NCBI GenBank assembly: GCA_016201285.1
Contig: JACQDE010000025.1
Span: forward strand, 17,357 to 81,356
Length of the DNA: 64,000 bases
Origin: Acidobacteriota bacterium
GTDB lineage: Bacteria > Acidobacteriota > Terriglobia > Acidiferrales > UBA7541
Reading direction: 5' to 3'
This document shows positions 26,488-35,514 of the stretch, piece by piece (positions within the stretch are counted from its first letter, which is position 1; each line of letters opens with the position of its first letter). The notes below the pieces were generated by a model. The model was not told the DNA's origin and did not search any database. It saw only the letters and a program-made list of their open reading frames with translations. A program made the translations under genes and the position numbers.

Positions 26488-26851
26488 TCAGTGCGGGCAG
26501 CTCCTTCTGCAGTATGGGGATCTTGCTGACCAGCCAGTCGAGCACCGAGTCGGCGAAGTAACCGAAGATGAGCGCGCTGCCGAGGTCCACGGAAATATCT
26601 GCTCCGATGTTGACGCCGAGCAGCGCGAAGAGGTTTGTCAGGCCGCGCGGGTTTGTCTGTAGCACCCAGAAGAGCCCGGCACAGAGGACGATGCGGACCA
26701 GCAGAGCGTCCCAGTAAAACGCGATGAACACGATCCGCGAATGGATGGAGTTGCGTTTCGAGCGCACGGCCATGCCTGCTCGCTTCAGGATGTGGACGAA
26801 CTGCCCGAGCAGGTAGAGCATCCAGATGACGGCGATGCTGTGTTCGCGCAC
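26462..26851 (-). CDS. Multi-pass membrane protein of the phage module, possible holin
   Basis: The product is 129 aa from a GTG start at 26851, about eight bases after AGGA. Three hydrophobic stretches are visible (about 6-20, 43-63 and 72-106). It lies directly after the spike gene and before a small single-pass membrane gene, a usual position for holin and accessory genes. No endolysin was recognised next to it. An alternative is a membrane anchor unrelated to lysis. Confidence 0.5.
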   Translation of the reverse strand: MREHSIAVIWMLYLLGQFVHILKRAGMAVRSKRNSIHSRIVFIAFYWDALLVRIVLCAGLFWVLQTNPRGLTNLFALLGVNIGADISVDLGSALIFGYFADSVLDWLVSKIPILQKELPALNGSSHPAP

Positions 26852-26871
26852 GATGCGATTCCTGGCGGCGG

Positions 26872-29691
26872 CTAGAACTTTATCACTGTCGCCCGAAAGC
26901 TCCCGCTGGCCGGGTCGGGTGTGCCGGTAAACGCGCACGCCCGCACCGTCACTGTATTGGCCGCGCTCACCCACGAGTCAAACTGAACGCCAGCGACTTG
27001 CGCGGCGGTGGGCACCGCTAGGAATACCGGGTCGCCCGTCGCCGCTCCGGTGACGGTGATAGTCAAGTCGGCGGCGCAATTGGGCGCGGTGATGGCCGCA
27101 AAGTCGAGCGTGGCTGTGCCCGACAGGTTGCCCTTGATGGGTGCGCAGTTGGTCGAGGTCGAGAGGCAGACGCCGTTCGCGTCGCCCACAATGGCGCGGT
27201 CGCTTGTGTCGCCCGCGATGAGTAAAACGTTTCCGCTGCCAGCAGCATTCCGCATATACATGCTGCCGCTGTTGACCAGCGCGATGCTCCCACCCGTCGC
27301 TGTGCTTACCGACGAACCGATGGAGAGTTGCGCCGCCGCCCCTGCGTAGGCCATGAACCGGGCGTTCCCGCGAAAGTTGAAGAACCCGCTCGTCGGGTTC
27401 ACGTCCATGTCCACGGTGGTATCGTCCGACTGGCGCAATTCAAGTTGGTTGCCATTTATAAAGAACGATTTGCGGTTTCCTCGCGCCGTCCGGGGCGAGA
27501 GCACGATGCGGTCTTGAAACTCGTTCCACAGCGGGCTGTTGCCCGCGCCTGTCGAGGGAGCGTTCACCCCCAGTGGAATCCAGTTCGCGTGTGTGTTGAT
27601 GATTTTATGCACCGTGGCCGAGGGTGAAAATGACGGCCCGGCGTAGCCGTTATCCACCGACCGCGCATAGACGATGAGCGGCACGTTGAAGCTGTTGAAG
27701 TCAATCGCCTGCGAGTTGCCCGTAGAAGTGCTGCCGTTGATGCCGCCGAGGCCGATGATCTCAATGCCGCTCAGCGAGGCTGTGCCGGTGCCGACTACGT
27801 TGACTGACACCCGCGCATTGGCCGAACTTGGCAGCGCGGTATTGACGAGGGTCAGGTTCCGCCCGCCGCAGCTCCCCGTCTGGCTGTAGATGTCTAGGCC
27901 AATCTTAGCCAAAGAGTCCGTGCTGGCGGCAACCAGAATATCCGCGAACTCTACGTTTTCGAGCGTCAGCCCCATGTTCACCGCGTCGAGCAGGATGCCG
28001 GTGCCCTGCTCGATCAGGATGTCGCGCAGGAAGAGGTTGGCCCCGTTAGCGAACGCGGAGTCATTCACGCCGTTGTCGGGGTCTGTCCAGCCGGTCGTCA
28101 TCTTGATGGCGCTTGGCCCACCCAAATCCCACCGCACATTGGAAAAAGTGTTGTTCCCGCCCGCAAAGTTTTGCAGTTCGATGGCCGCTTTGTCGCCGCG
28201 CAGGTACACATTGTCGTGATGAATGTTGTAATGGATGCCCACCAGTTTCAGCGCGTCGTAAGTGTGGGTCGCGTCGTGGGTGTAGAAGCCAGAGTTCTTG
28301 GCGATAGAAGCCTCTGAGTTCACCCCCGCGCTCCCCAGATACATCACTGCATGGCCGAAACTCTCAACAGTCAGGTTCTCGATGGAGTTGGAGCCGCCAA
28401 AAGCCATGACCGCCGCCAGCTTGTCGGCTGTCCAGGTCACGTAGATGCGGCTGTCCCCCGCGTTAGCCTTTGCCACGCCATAGTGCGACACACCGAGGAG
28501 GTGGGCGTAGCGCGGCACGATGAGCGGGGTCGTCAGAACGTGGGCGGTATAGACCCCGCCAATGAAGGCCGTGGGCACAAACAAAGCGCCATAGGTGGCT
28601 CCAAAGTCAGACTGGCGAAAGGTCGCGTTCAGCGCCACCTGCAACGGGTCAATCGTGGCCGTGTTGGTCGCGGGCGGTGTCGAGCCGGAGAACGTCAGGC
28701 TGTTGAACCTCGCCCCCAAGCTCCCCAGAGCGACATAGTGCCCGGTCTTGCCCGCAGGCGCTCCCCCGTTCGCGCTGGTCAACTCGAAATCTCCCACTAC
28801 CCCGCTGGGCGTCTGCGCGTAGAAATTTACGTTGTCGTTCGACGCATAGGTGATGAACCCGTAGCACCCGCTGTTCCACAGGTTGTCACCCGGCCCGATG
28901 TGAATGCGGTTGGTCGCGCCGCTCGAAACAGTCAAGGTGCGCGTCGGGCTGGCCGTGGTCTCGCCGTTCCGGTTGAAGTACGTTACCTTGAAATAGTAAG
29001 TCCCCACGCCGATGCTCCCGCTGCTGTTGAATACGGTTGCAACGGGAGCAGCGGCCGGTGGAGCGGATGTGCCGCTGCTGTTGCCGACTGAAAATAGAGA
29101 ATTCCAACGCAGCGCATGGAGCTCTTGCCAGGGCGCGGAGGAGCTGCCCAGGTCGTGGGAATCTGCCGCGCCGGGATTCAGGTTGCCGTTGAGCGTAAGG
29201 CTGAAGGCCGTAACCGGAGCGGAAAACGATACGGGGCCCTGCACAGCTTGAGTGGTGGCGAGGTTTTTGATCAGCGGGTCGGGGAAAACGACGCCGGTGG
29301 TCGTAGGCGTAAGCGTTCCCAGGTTCAGGCTGATGCCGGTGATGGACCACTTCTGCTCGAAGAGCAGGTTGTTGTTGCTGTCCACGAGGCGCACGAGATA
29401 GTACGTGCCGCCGGGGACGAGGACGTCATTGCCATAGACGAAGGCACCGGCTTCGAGCACGCCGTTGGCCACGGAAAAGATCTTGACCATGGGCACGATT
29501 TGCGCCGACTGGTCATTGAGGCGCGTCGGCTGGCTCAACAGGAAAATGATTTTGCCGTTCACCGGCGTGCCGTCGGGGTTTTTGAATGTTCCCGTCAGGT
29601 TTGTGGCGGCTGCCGGGGCACAGAGGCCTAGGATCAGCAGGAGAAACATGCAGAAGCGCGATCCCGCACAAGTGTTGAAAGAGCGAATCAC
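26872..29691 (-). CDS. Tail-spike-like protein (beta-helix type) with signal-like N-terminus
   Basis: The product is 939 aa from a GTG start at 29691 preceded by AAAGGAG; a long upstream extension to 30072 overlaps the tail-tip gene and is rejected. Residues 1-30 resemble a signal peptide (RFCMFLLLILGLCAPAAA). A beta domain (about 30-130, LTGTFKNPDGTPVNGKI) is followed by a Ser/Thr/Asn-rich repeat area and a probable right-handed beta-helix (about 430-750; for example IHHDNVYLRGDKAAIELQNF). Such helices form receptor-binding or depolymerase spikes. The signal-like start, also in the other fibre gene, is unusual. Confidence 0.6.
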   Translation of the reverse strand: MIRSFNTCAGSRFCMFLLLILGLCAPAAATNLTGTFKNPDGTPVNGKIIFLLSQPTRLNDQSAQIVPMVKIFSVANGVLEAGAFVYGNDVLVPGGTYYLVRLVDSNNNLLFEQKWSITGISLNLGTLTPTTTGVVFPDPLIKNLATTQAVQGPVSFSAPVTAFSLTLNGNLNPGAADSHDLGSSSAPWQELHALRWNSLFSVGNSSGTSAPPAAAPVATVFNSSGSIGVGTYYFKVTYFNRNGETTASPTRTLTVSSGATNRIHIGPGDNLWNSGCYGFITYASNDNVNFYAQTPSGVVGDFELTSANGGAPAGKTGHYVALGSLGARFNSLTFSGSTPPATNTATIDPLQVALNATFRQSDFGATYGALFVPTAFIGGVYTAHVLTTPLIVPRYAHLLGVSHYGVAKANAGDSRIYVTWTADKLAAVMAFGGSNSIENLTVESFGHAVMYLGSAGVNSEASIAKNSGFYTHDATHTYDALKLVGIHYNIHHDNVYLRGDKAAIELQNFAGGNNTFSNVRWDLGGPSAIKMTTGWTDPDNGVNDSAFANGANLFLRDILIEQGTGILLDAVNMGLTLENVEFADILVAASTDSLAKIGLDIYSQTGSCGGRNLTLVNTALPSSANARVSVNVVGTGTASLSGIEIIGLGGINGSTSTGNSQAIDFNSFNVPLIVYARSVDNGYAGPSFSPSATVHKIINTHANWIPLGVNAPSTGAGNSPLWNEFQDRIVLSPRTARGNRKSFFINGNQLELRQSDDTTVDMDVNPTSGFFNFRGNARFMAYAGAAAQLSIGSSVSTATGGSIALVNSGSMYMRNAAGSGNVLLIAGDTSDRAIVGDANGVCLSTSTNCAPIKGNLSGTATLDFAAITAPNCAADLTITVTGAATGDPVFLAVPTAAQVAGVQFDSWVSAANTVTVRACAFTGTPDPASGSFRATVIKF

Positions 29692-29726
29692 ATCGAACTC
29701 CTTTGCCGCGCGCTGAAGTCTGCGGC

Positions 29727-32700
29727 TCAAGCCGTAGCGCGGAAGAAACGGCTTGTGAAATTCGGGTCGAGGTCTTCCGTACCGGTGCCGGAGAGCAGTC
29801 CGGCGCTGCCGGGGTCGGAACTGCGCGGCGTGACGGCCAGGGCCGTCACCGGGAGATCGTACGCGCCAGCAGCGGCATTCCAGGCGAGTGCAAGGACGTC
29901 CCAGAGCGCCAGGCTGAAAGCAGCGGGACGATGCCCGCGGTTCAAAATCACCTTGTCGCAGAAGAGTGACGATGCGAGCGATTGTCCCACCGCAGCCACA
30001 ACGGTGAACTCCACGGCCAGATCGGCAGGCACCGCCGAGCTGACCGGCAGCGTGAACGTTACGCTGTACCACTGATATGTGCCGGTAATGGTCCCAGCAG
30101 CCACATCCTTGGTTTGATCGAAGGCCGGCGTGGAAGCAGAGCGAAGCGCGAAGCGCACGGCGGCAGCAAGCGTGCCCGTGCCGTTGTGTCGCAGCGCCGC
30201 GGAAAGTGTGAGCGGCTCGCCCGGGTTGAACAGTTTTCCGAGATTGCTGTAGAGTGAGCGGAAGCCCGGGTTGGCCGCGGCAAAATTAACGCCGGATTTC
30301 CATTGCATCTCGTTCGTGGCGGCGGAAAGGTCCGCTTCGGAACCGCTGGCGGCGGCATTGACGAGCGCGAAGTAGCGCGCGACATGTGTGCCTTCCTGTC
30401 CGGCGACGCCCGTCAGAAAAAAGTCGCTATTGCCGAGCAGGTTCTGCGTATTGATGGCCGCGCCGACGGAAGGATCGAGCTCGTGCGCCTCGAAGAAGTG
30501 AACCGCAAAGACCAAGGATTGCGCCGGAATCTGGCCCTGCGGTTCGTTGGACCACGGCGACCATCCGATAGCGTCACGGCGGCGCGCACGGAATTCCCAC
30601 CCGCCGGATTGTGGGGCCACGAAGCTGAACTTGTCCGGCTGCCCGGGCAGAAGAATGTCTTGCCAGGGCGCGGTGAAGCTGCCGCCGGGGCCGATGACTT
30701 GAATCTGTGTCCCGACGATGTCGTCCACTACGCGGTCGAGCATGATTTCCAGGATCTGGCCAACTGAATTTCCGCTGGAAAGCGAGGGCTTGGCTGGCTG
30801 CAGAACCGACGCGGTGGCGGATCGTGCGGCCGAATATTCGCCGAGCGCGTTCTGGGTGTAGGCGTAAAGCGCCTTACTTCGAATCAGCGAAACGGAATTG
30901 TCCAGGATGAGGCCGGCCCGGAGCGAGCCTTCTTCCAGCCGGAGCTGACCGAAATCCCACTGCGCCAGGATGGTCACGCCGTCGGAATCCCGCAGCTCGA
31001 CTCGATCCACGTCCGCAACGTTCCACGCATCGAGCGCGACGCCAGCCGAGATGATTGGCTTGCCGCCCGCATCGGCCCCGAAGCGGACGGCAAGCGACAG
31101 CGGCGTGGCGGGCACGAGCGGATAGTGCGCGGCGAGTACACTGGAAAAGCGGCTGGTGGCGCCCGCGGCGTCAACGGGACGGATGTAGAAGGCGTGGTTG
31201 CGCGCGGTGCGCGGCAGCAGAAGATTCGCTGACGCAAACGTGCCCAGCAAATTCTGCGCAGTCCCGGGGGCAGCATCAGTGCTCCAGCCTTGATCGCCGC
31301 GGCGCGCTTCATAGCGGCCTCCAGCGGGCGGAGCTGCGCCCATGTTCACCGAAAAATACGTGGGGCTTGTGCTCGCCAGCGTGAGGCCCGGCGCGTCACT
31401 GAGATAGGCGGAGCCGACTTGAGCAGAATCAAGCGGGTCGAGCGGCAGTTCTTCTCGGGGCCCGAGAATGTTCTCCGGCGGCGCGAAGTGCCGCAGCAGG
31501 TCCTCAAAGCGGGACGGCTGTCCAAACTCGAGCGTGTGCAGAATACGCTCGGTTTCGATCTCGTGCAGTTCGCTTGTGACGCTGCGGACAAGCGCGGTGA
31601 AGGCCGGATAACAGGATTCATTTCTCACGTCGAGCAGGTGGCCGCTGCGCGGAAAGGCGTCAGCGAACTCGCCCCAAGTGGCGTAGCGGCCTTCGTAGCG
31701 GGGCGCGGTGTGGTCCGCGAGGTACGCCTGCGCGGCAAGCTCCGCTTCGGCGGAAGTCCGCGGCATGGGATTGAATTCGCCAAGCACGGCCGCTCGGACT
31801 CCATCGTCGCCGGCGAGGGCCGCTTCCGCAACAATGCTCGCCGCATCGCGGACGCGAGCGCGGGCGCGTCCGGTCGCGCGGTAGCGCAGAGTGATTTTTT
31901 CGCCGCGCGCCGGGATCGTGTCCTCGTAGAACTCCAGCGCCCACTGGTTCTGGTGGGGATCGGCGGTAATCGTCGCATCCTGGCCGGCGATGCCGAAACC
32001 GAGCGCGCGCGTCCGCGGCACCCCGCCCGGCGCCTGAGTGACAAGGCTGGCCTGAATGGGTTGCGTGACCTGCAAAAAGTTTGCGACCATGTGCAGGTCG
32101 GCCGAGTTCGCAGGCGCGTAGAAGGCAAATGCAGGCAGCGCCGCCAACGTGCTTTCGTGGAGCACGGTGTCCAATGGTTGAGCGGGATTGGTCAGATCGA
32201 TGTCGCGGACCACGAGCGTCACCTTGATGTTCGCCGGCAGCGATGCGCCGCCGAATGAGCTGCTCAGGCTCGAAAACGTCTGCTCGATGCGGTGCGCGCG
32301 GTCGGCGCTCAACCGGGTCAGCAAGACGTAATGATGATTGGCCTGGACGAGGACTTCGGCTGGCTGTGCAGTTCCCGAGATGAGTGGACGGATGCGCGAC
32401 GTGCTGCTGACGGCCAAGATTTCGAATCCGAGCAGGCAATATGCCGGCGCGAGCGCGGCCGCCGAGTAAAGCCCGCCGAGGATACCGGCGGAAGGCGCCG
32501 TGAACTCATATTCACCGTGTAGCAATTCCAATTCTCCGCCCAGCTCGATGGCCTGGCGCGCGAGAAGCGCCGTTTCCCCGAGTGTGCCTGTGCCGCCGGT
32601 GACGTTCAGGCGTCCCTCGAAAATCTGAATGTGGCTGGCGGGATCGAGCTCCTGCCAGCGGCCGCTATCAATCGAAAGGCCGGCGAAATCGTCAGCCAGT

Positions 32701-33515
32701 AAAAGCGATGACGCAGCGCCAAAGACGGGCGCGGCAAGCGTGAAGCGGGACGTGAAGCCGTCGCCGGCGAAGCACTCGGTGACATAGGCCTGCGGCTCGA
32801 CGCCGCCAAGAATGGTGACGTCATTTTGAATTGGATTTCCGAGCGGCGAGACTTCGAGCGATTCCGGCCGAAAGCGGCGGTCGCGCTCGTCAATCACAAT
32901 GCCGGCGGACTGCGTCGCGACGGCATCGAAGTAGATCTTCCCGTCCAGCACGTGATAGGCGAAGCCGGAACGCTCCGCGAGCTCCCGCGCGATCTCGCTC
33001 CAGCTTCCTTCGGGAGCGGGCGCGTAGAAGGGAATCACGGCGCCGTCGGCGGTCCCGGTCGTGTCAAAGCGGCCGGGCTGAAGCCGCTCGGTGAGCATGC
33101 GAAGAATCTGTCCGGCAGTCTGGTTGAGGAAAGGCGGAACGATGCCCAGGCGCTTGATGTTGAGCAGGTATTCTTCGCTCGTCGCCTGGAAGCGATAGCC
33201 GTCAACCGGCCCGCCGCTGCGCGCGCCGAGAAATTCGATGGCCGGCTCATTCGTGACGTAGCCGGTGAAGAGCGGTCCGGGGACGCGCGGGCCACCGGGC
33301 GGCAGGGCGTCGGCCAGGCCGGTGACCCGCACGTAGGCGGTGCGGCGCGGGGGAACAAACTGCGCGTCCGCGGGGGCAAGCGAGAAATCAAACAGCGACG
33401 GCAGATTCATGCGGTCGCGCAGCACAACGGGAGACTGTTCCGGTGAGATAAGATAGCGCGTGTAGTTCACGCGGCCGCGGTTATCGCCGTTGTCGATTTC
33501 GAGAAGAATGGCCAT
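29727..33515 (-). CDS. Phage tail-tip/baseplate-hub-like protein
   Basis: The product is 1262 aa, starting MAILLEIDNGD. The first ~400 residues look like the beta-barrel hub modules of siphophage tail-tip proteins (for example LRMLTERLQPGRFD and REIARELAERSGFAY-like helices between beta strands). The C-terminal half contains fibronectin-III-like beta sandwiches (about 760-1050) typical of central fibre proteins. It follows the tape measure, the normal place for tail-tip proteins. Its ATG overlaps the stop of the preceding gene, which indicates translational coupling. Confidence 0.7.
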   Translation of the reverse strand: MAILLEIDNGDNRGRVNYTRYLISPEQSPVVLRDRMNLPSLFDFSLAPADAQFVPPRRTAYVRVTGLADALPPGGPRVPGPLFTGYVTNEPAIEFLGARSGGPVDGYRFQATSEEYLLNIKRLGIVPPFLNQTAGQILRMLTERLQPGRFDTTGTADGAVIPFYAPAPEGSWSEIARELAERSGFAYHVLDGKIYFDAVATQSAGIVIDERDRRFRPESLEVSPLGNPIQNDVTILGGVEPQAYVTECFAGDGFTSRFTLAAPVFGAASSLLLADDFAGLSIDSGRWQELDPASHIQIFEGRLNVTGGTGTLGETALLARQAIELGGELELLHGEYEFTAPSAGILGGLYSAAALAPAYCLLGFEILAVSSTSRIRPLISGTAQPAEVLVQANHHYVLLTRLSADRAHRIEQTFSSLSSSFGGASLPANIKVTLVVRDIDLTNPAQPLDTVLHESTLAALPAFAFYAPANSADLHMVANFLQVTQPIQASLVTQAPGGVPRTRALGFGIAGQDATITADPHQNQWALEFYEDTIPARGEKITLRYRATGRARARVRDAASIVAEAALAGDDGVRAAVLGEFNPMPRTSAEAELAAQAYLADHTAPRYEGRYATWGEFADAFPRSGHLLDVRNESCYPAFTALVRSVTSELHEIETERILHTLEFGQPSRFEDLLRHFAPPENILGPREELPLDPLDSAQVGSAYLSDAPGLTLASTSPTYFSVNMGAAPPAGGRYEARRGDQGWSTDAAPGTAQNLLGTFASANLLLPRTARNHAFYIRPVDAAGATSRFSSVLAAHYPLVPATPLSLAVRFGADAGGKPIISAGVALDAWNVADVDRVELRDSDGVTILAQWDFGQLRLEEGSLRAGLILDNSVSLIRSKALYAYTQNALGEYSAARSATASVLQPAKPSLSSGNSVGQILEIMLDRVVDDIVGTQIQVIGPGGSFTAPWQDILLPGQPDKFSFVAPQSGGWEFRARRRDAIGWSPWSNEPQGQIPAQSLVFAVHFFEAHELDPSVGAAINTQNLLGNSDFFLTGVAGQEGTHVARYFALVNAAASGSEADLSAATNEMQWKSGVNFAAANPGFRSLYSNLGKLFNPGEPLTLSAALRHNGTGTLAAAVRFALRSASTPAFDQTKDVAAGTITGTYQWYSVTFTLPVSSAVPADLAVEFTVVAAVGQSLASSLFCDKVILNRGHRPAAFSLALWDVLALAWNAAAGAYDLPVTALAVTPRSSDPGSAGLLSGTGTEDLDPNFTSRFFRATA

Positions 33516-34321
33516 CAGGTCGCCATCCCGTACCGCGCGCGCTCGCGGACGAGCCCGCGGAGCATGCCCTCGATCACCTGCTCGCCGGCGGCGCGGGCCT
33601 GTGTGGGCGTAGCGTTCGCGCCAAGGAAAATCTGCACGCTGCCGAGATTCAGGATCTGCTGCAGGGCGGGTGTCAGGGTGAAGAGCCCGCCCGCGCCGGG
33701 GACGATGCCGGCGACGATTTCCTTCAGCGCGGCAAGCTGCGCGGCCTCGCGTTCAAACTCGCGGGCTTTCAGGTCGAGCAAGCGCATCTCGAGCGCAACG
33801 CGGTCCTGCGCCAGGCTGAAGACGCGCGATTCGGCGTCCACCCTGAGCTGGAGCACGCGGATGTTCTGGTCGAGGTCGGCGAGGCGCTCGTCGCGCCGGC
33901 GGCGCAGGGCTTCGAGCTCAAAGGATTTGTCCTGGGCGACGGTGCGCTGGCGTTCGAGCACGCCGCGGGAGAGGATGCGGCGCTCGTCCTCGGCCGACGA
34001 CGCGAGAAGCGCCTCGCGCTCGCGCAGCAAATTGTTCAATTGCAGCGCGTCTTCAATCGCTCGCGCTTCTCCGCCGGCAAGTTCCTCGGCGGAGCGAGTG
34101 CGCAACTGCTCGAGCGTGAGCGAAAGAAACTCGTTGGCTTTGGCGAGGTCGCCGCCCGCGTCCACGTAGGCGCGGAACTGGCGCACAGCCTCGCGGACGT
34201 CGCTCGCCACGTCGCGGAAGGCTTCTCCAGTACGCAACAGGCCCAGCCGCTCGTCGAACTGTTCAAAGACGGCCTGCTGCTGCGCGCGGAGCGTGGCCAG
34301 GACTTCGTCAAATTGCGGCAA
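33515..34321 (-). pseudogene. Tape-measure protein, C-terminal part (separated by frameshift)
   Basis: About 268 residues of almost pure helix and coiled coil (LRTRSAEELAGGEARAIEDA, then many Arg/Glu/Leu heptads), ending in a hydrophobic segment and a small C-terminal domain. The only start, a TTG at 34321, has no good ribosome site. Reading upstream in this frame gives AIQRLSSKKGGRKELNK, which continues smoothly from the end of the fragment at 34330-34677 after a one-base change near 34365-34385. The two fragments together would make a short tape measure of about 375 residues. Confidence 0.65.
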
Positions 34322-34329
34322 CAGCTTGT

Positions 34330-34677
34330 TCAGCTCTTTGCGGCCACCCTTCTTGCTCGAAAGACGCTGAATGGCGCTCGCTCGTCTTCCAGGCGGCGGA
34401 TGGTTTCGCCGAGGTTGGCCGAGCCGGTGTTGAATGCGGTGATGATGTCCTGGAATTCGCGGGTGATGGCCTTTGCCGCGTTGCGCGCACCGCGGGTGAT
34501 GAGGCCGGTCAAGAGACTCCCGATGGAACCGAGCAGGCCACCGCCACGACCGGAAAGAGTGTTCGCGAAATCGGCGGCAAAGCGCGAGGTCTCGTTGCGG
34601 GCATCGCGAAAGCCGACGCGCAGAGCGGCGGTGTCCACGCCCAGGCGGACCAGAACATCAGCGACAGTTTCGGGCAT
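34330..34677 (-). pseudogene. Tape-measure protein, N-terminal part
   Basis: The fragment is 115 aa, starting MPETVADVLVRLGVDTAALR, a typical tape-measure N-terminus, with a Gly-rich hydrophobic patch (GGGLLGSIGSLLTGL) and then helix (ITREFQDIITAF). After RLEDERA the frame runs into unrelated residues and stops at 34330, while the -1 frame continues the helix. It begins 25 bases after the stop of the tail-chaperone extension, the expected position for a tape measure. The break could be a mutation or a sequencing deletion. Confidence 0.65.
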
Positions 34678-34701
34678 ATCGTTTCAAATGGGAAAAGACA
34701 C

Positions 34702-35513
34702 TCATGCGCCTAATTGTGCCAGGTGCTTCGAAAGTTGATCGCTACTCATTCGCCGCAGGTCTGCATCCTGACTGATTGCGTCGGCGCGCTCGGCGGAATC
34801 CCGGGAAAACTCATGGAGCTGCCAGGCGATCAGGGCCAGTTGCCCGAAGGTGAATCGCCGAGCGGTGGCGCCGGGGGGCTCGCGGAAGAATTCGACCCAA
34901 CTGACGGCGCCGGCGAGACTCGGGTATTGGGTCCGCCCGCAGACTCCGCGCTCAGGGCGGGGAAGAGTCGCGATAAAAAATTGCGGGCCCCGTTCAACAA
35001 GAGTTGCGCTTTCAGTATGCGAAGCTGGCGCGCGGTGGAGGCGTGCTGCTGGATGAATTCGCGCGTCAGCCCGGCATCGCCCACGGGGTCGAGCACCAGA
35101 ACGCAGGAATCGGAGATAAGCTCGAGCGCGGAGCCGGCCTGCGAAAGGATGCGCGCAAACGTCTCGCCCGCACTGCCGGCAGGCTCGCCCAATCGCTCGT
35201 CGAAGGAGAGGATTTCCGCCACCAGGGCGGGCAGCTTCTGCTCGACCAGGCGCAGGAACTTCTTCTCGTACAGCGCGGGCAGTTCCCGTAGGGCGAAGCG
35301 GCGCCCGCCCAGCTCCACGGTGAATTCGGAAAGTTCCGGATAGAGCAGCCGCTCGATCTGTTCGTCGCCGGGCGGCGGAAAGCTGCGCTTGAACTCCTCG
35401 ACAGCGTTGCGGGATTGCTCGCGCAGGCGGGCTATCTCCGCTTCAAGCCGTGCGGCGTAGCGTACTTCGAGATCGCGCTCTGGTTCTCCGTTTGTCCTGC
35501 CGGTGGCCGTCAT
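34702..35513 (-). CDS. Tail-assembly chaperone, -1 frameshift product (gpGT-like)
   Basis: At codons 178-180 of the upstream frame the minus strand reads T TTT TTA (34980-34974), a canonical X-XXY-YYZ slippery heptamer in the zero frame. Slippage by -1 continues for 90 codons (IATLPRPERG, then AGAVSWVEFFREPPG, RFTFGQLALIAWQLHEF) to a TGA at 34704-34702, giving a 270-residue product. The -1 frame looks like real protein, whereas the zero-frame tail is low-complexity Ser/Pro/Gly. Position between tail-tube and tape-measure genes matches lambda G/GT, where such frameshifting sets the chaperone ratio. Confidence 0.7.
34830..35513 (-). CDS. Tail-assembly chaperone, zero-frame product (gpG-like)
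   Basis: The product is 227 aa from the ATG at 35513, starting two bases after the preceding gene's stop. The helical body spans about 15-180 (LEVRYAARLEAEIARLREQS; RFALRELPALYEKKF). After the slippery site at codon 178-180 the zero-frame tail is Ser/Pro-rich (about 47 residues). In siphophages this protein coats the tape measure during tail assembly and is not part of the virion. A longer start at 35615 overlaps the tail-tube gene and is rejected. Confidence 0.65.
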   Translation of the reverse strand: MTATGRTNGEPERDLEVRYAARLEAEIARLREQSRNAVEEFKRSFPPPGDEQIERLLYPELSEFTVELGGRRFALRELPALYEKKFLRLVEQKLPALVAEILSFDERLGEPAGSAGETFARILSQAGSALELISDSCVLVLDPVGDAGLTREFIQQHASTARQLRILKAQLLLNGARNFLSRLFPALSAESAGGPNTRVSPAPSVGSNSSASPPAPPLGDSPSGNWP

Positions 35514-35514
35514 C

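Noticed and set aside
33515..34677. Programmed frameshift in the tape-measure gene
   Set aside because: No slippery heptamer at the switch point; a one-base deletion explains it better.
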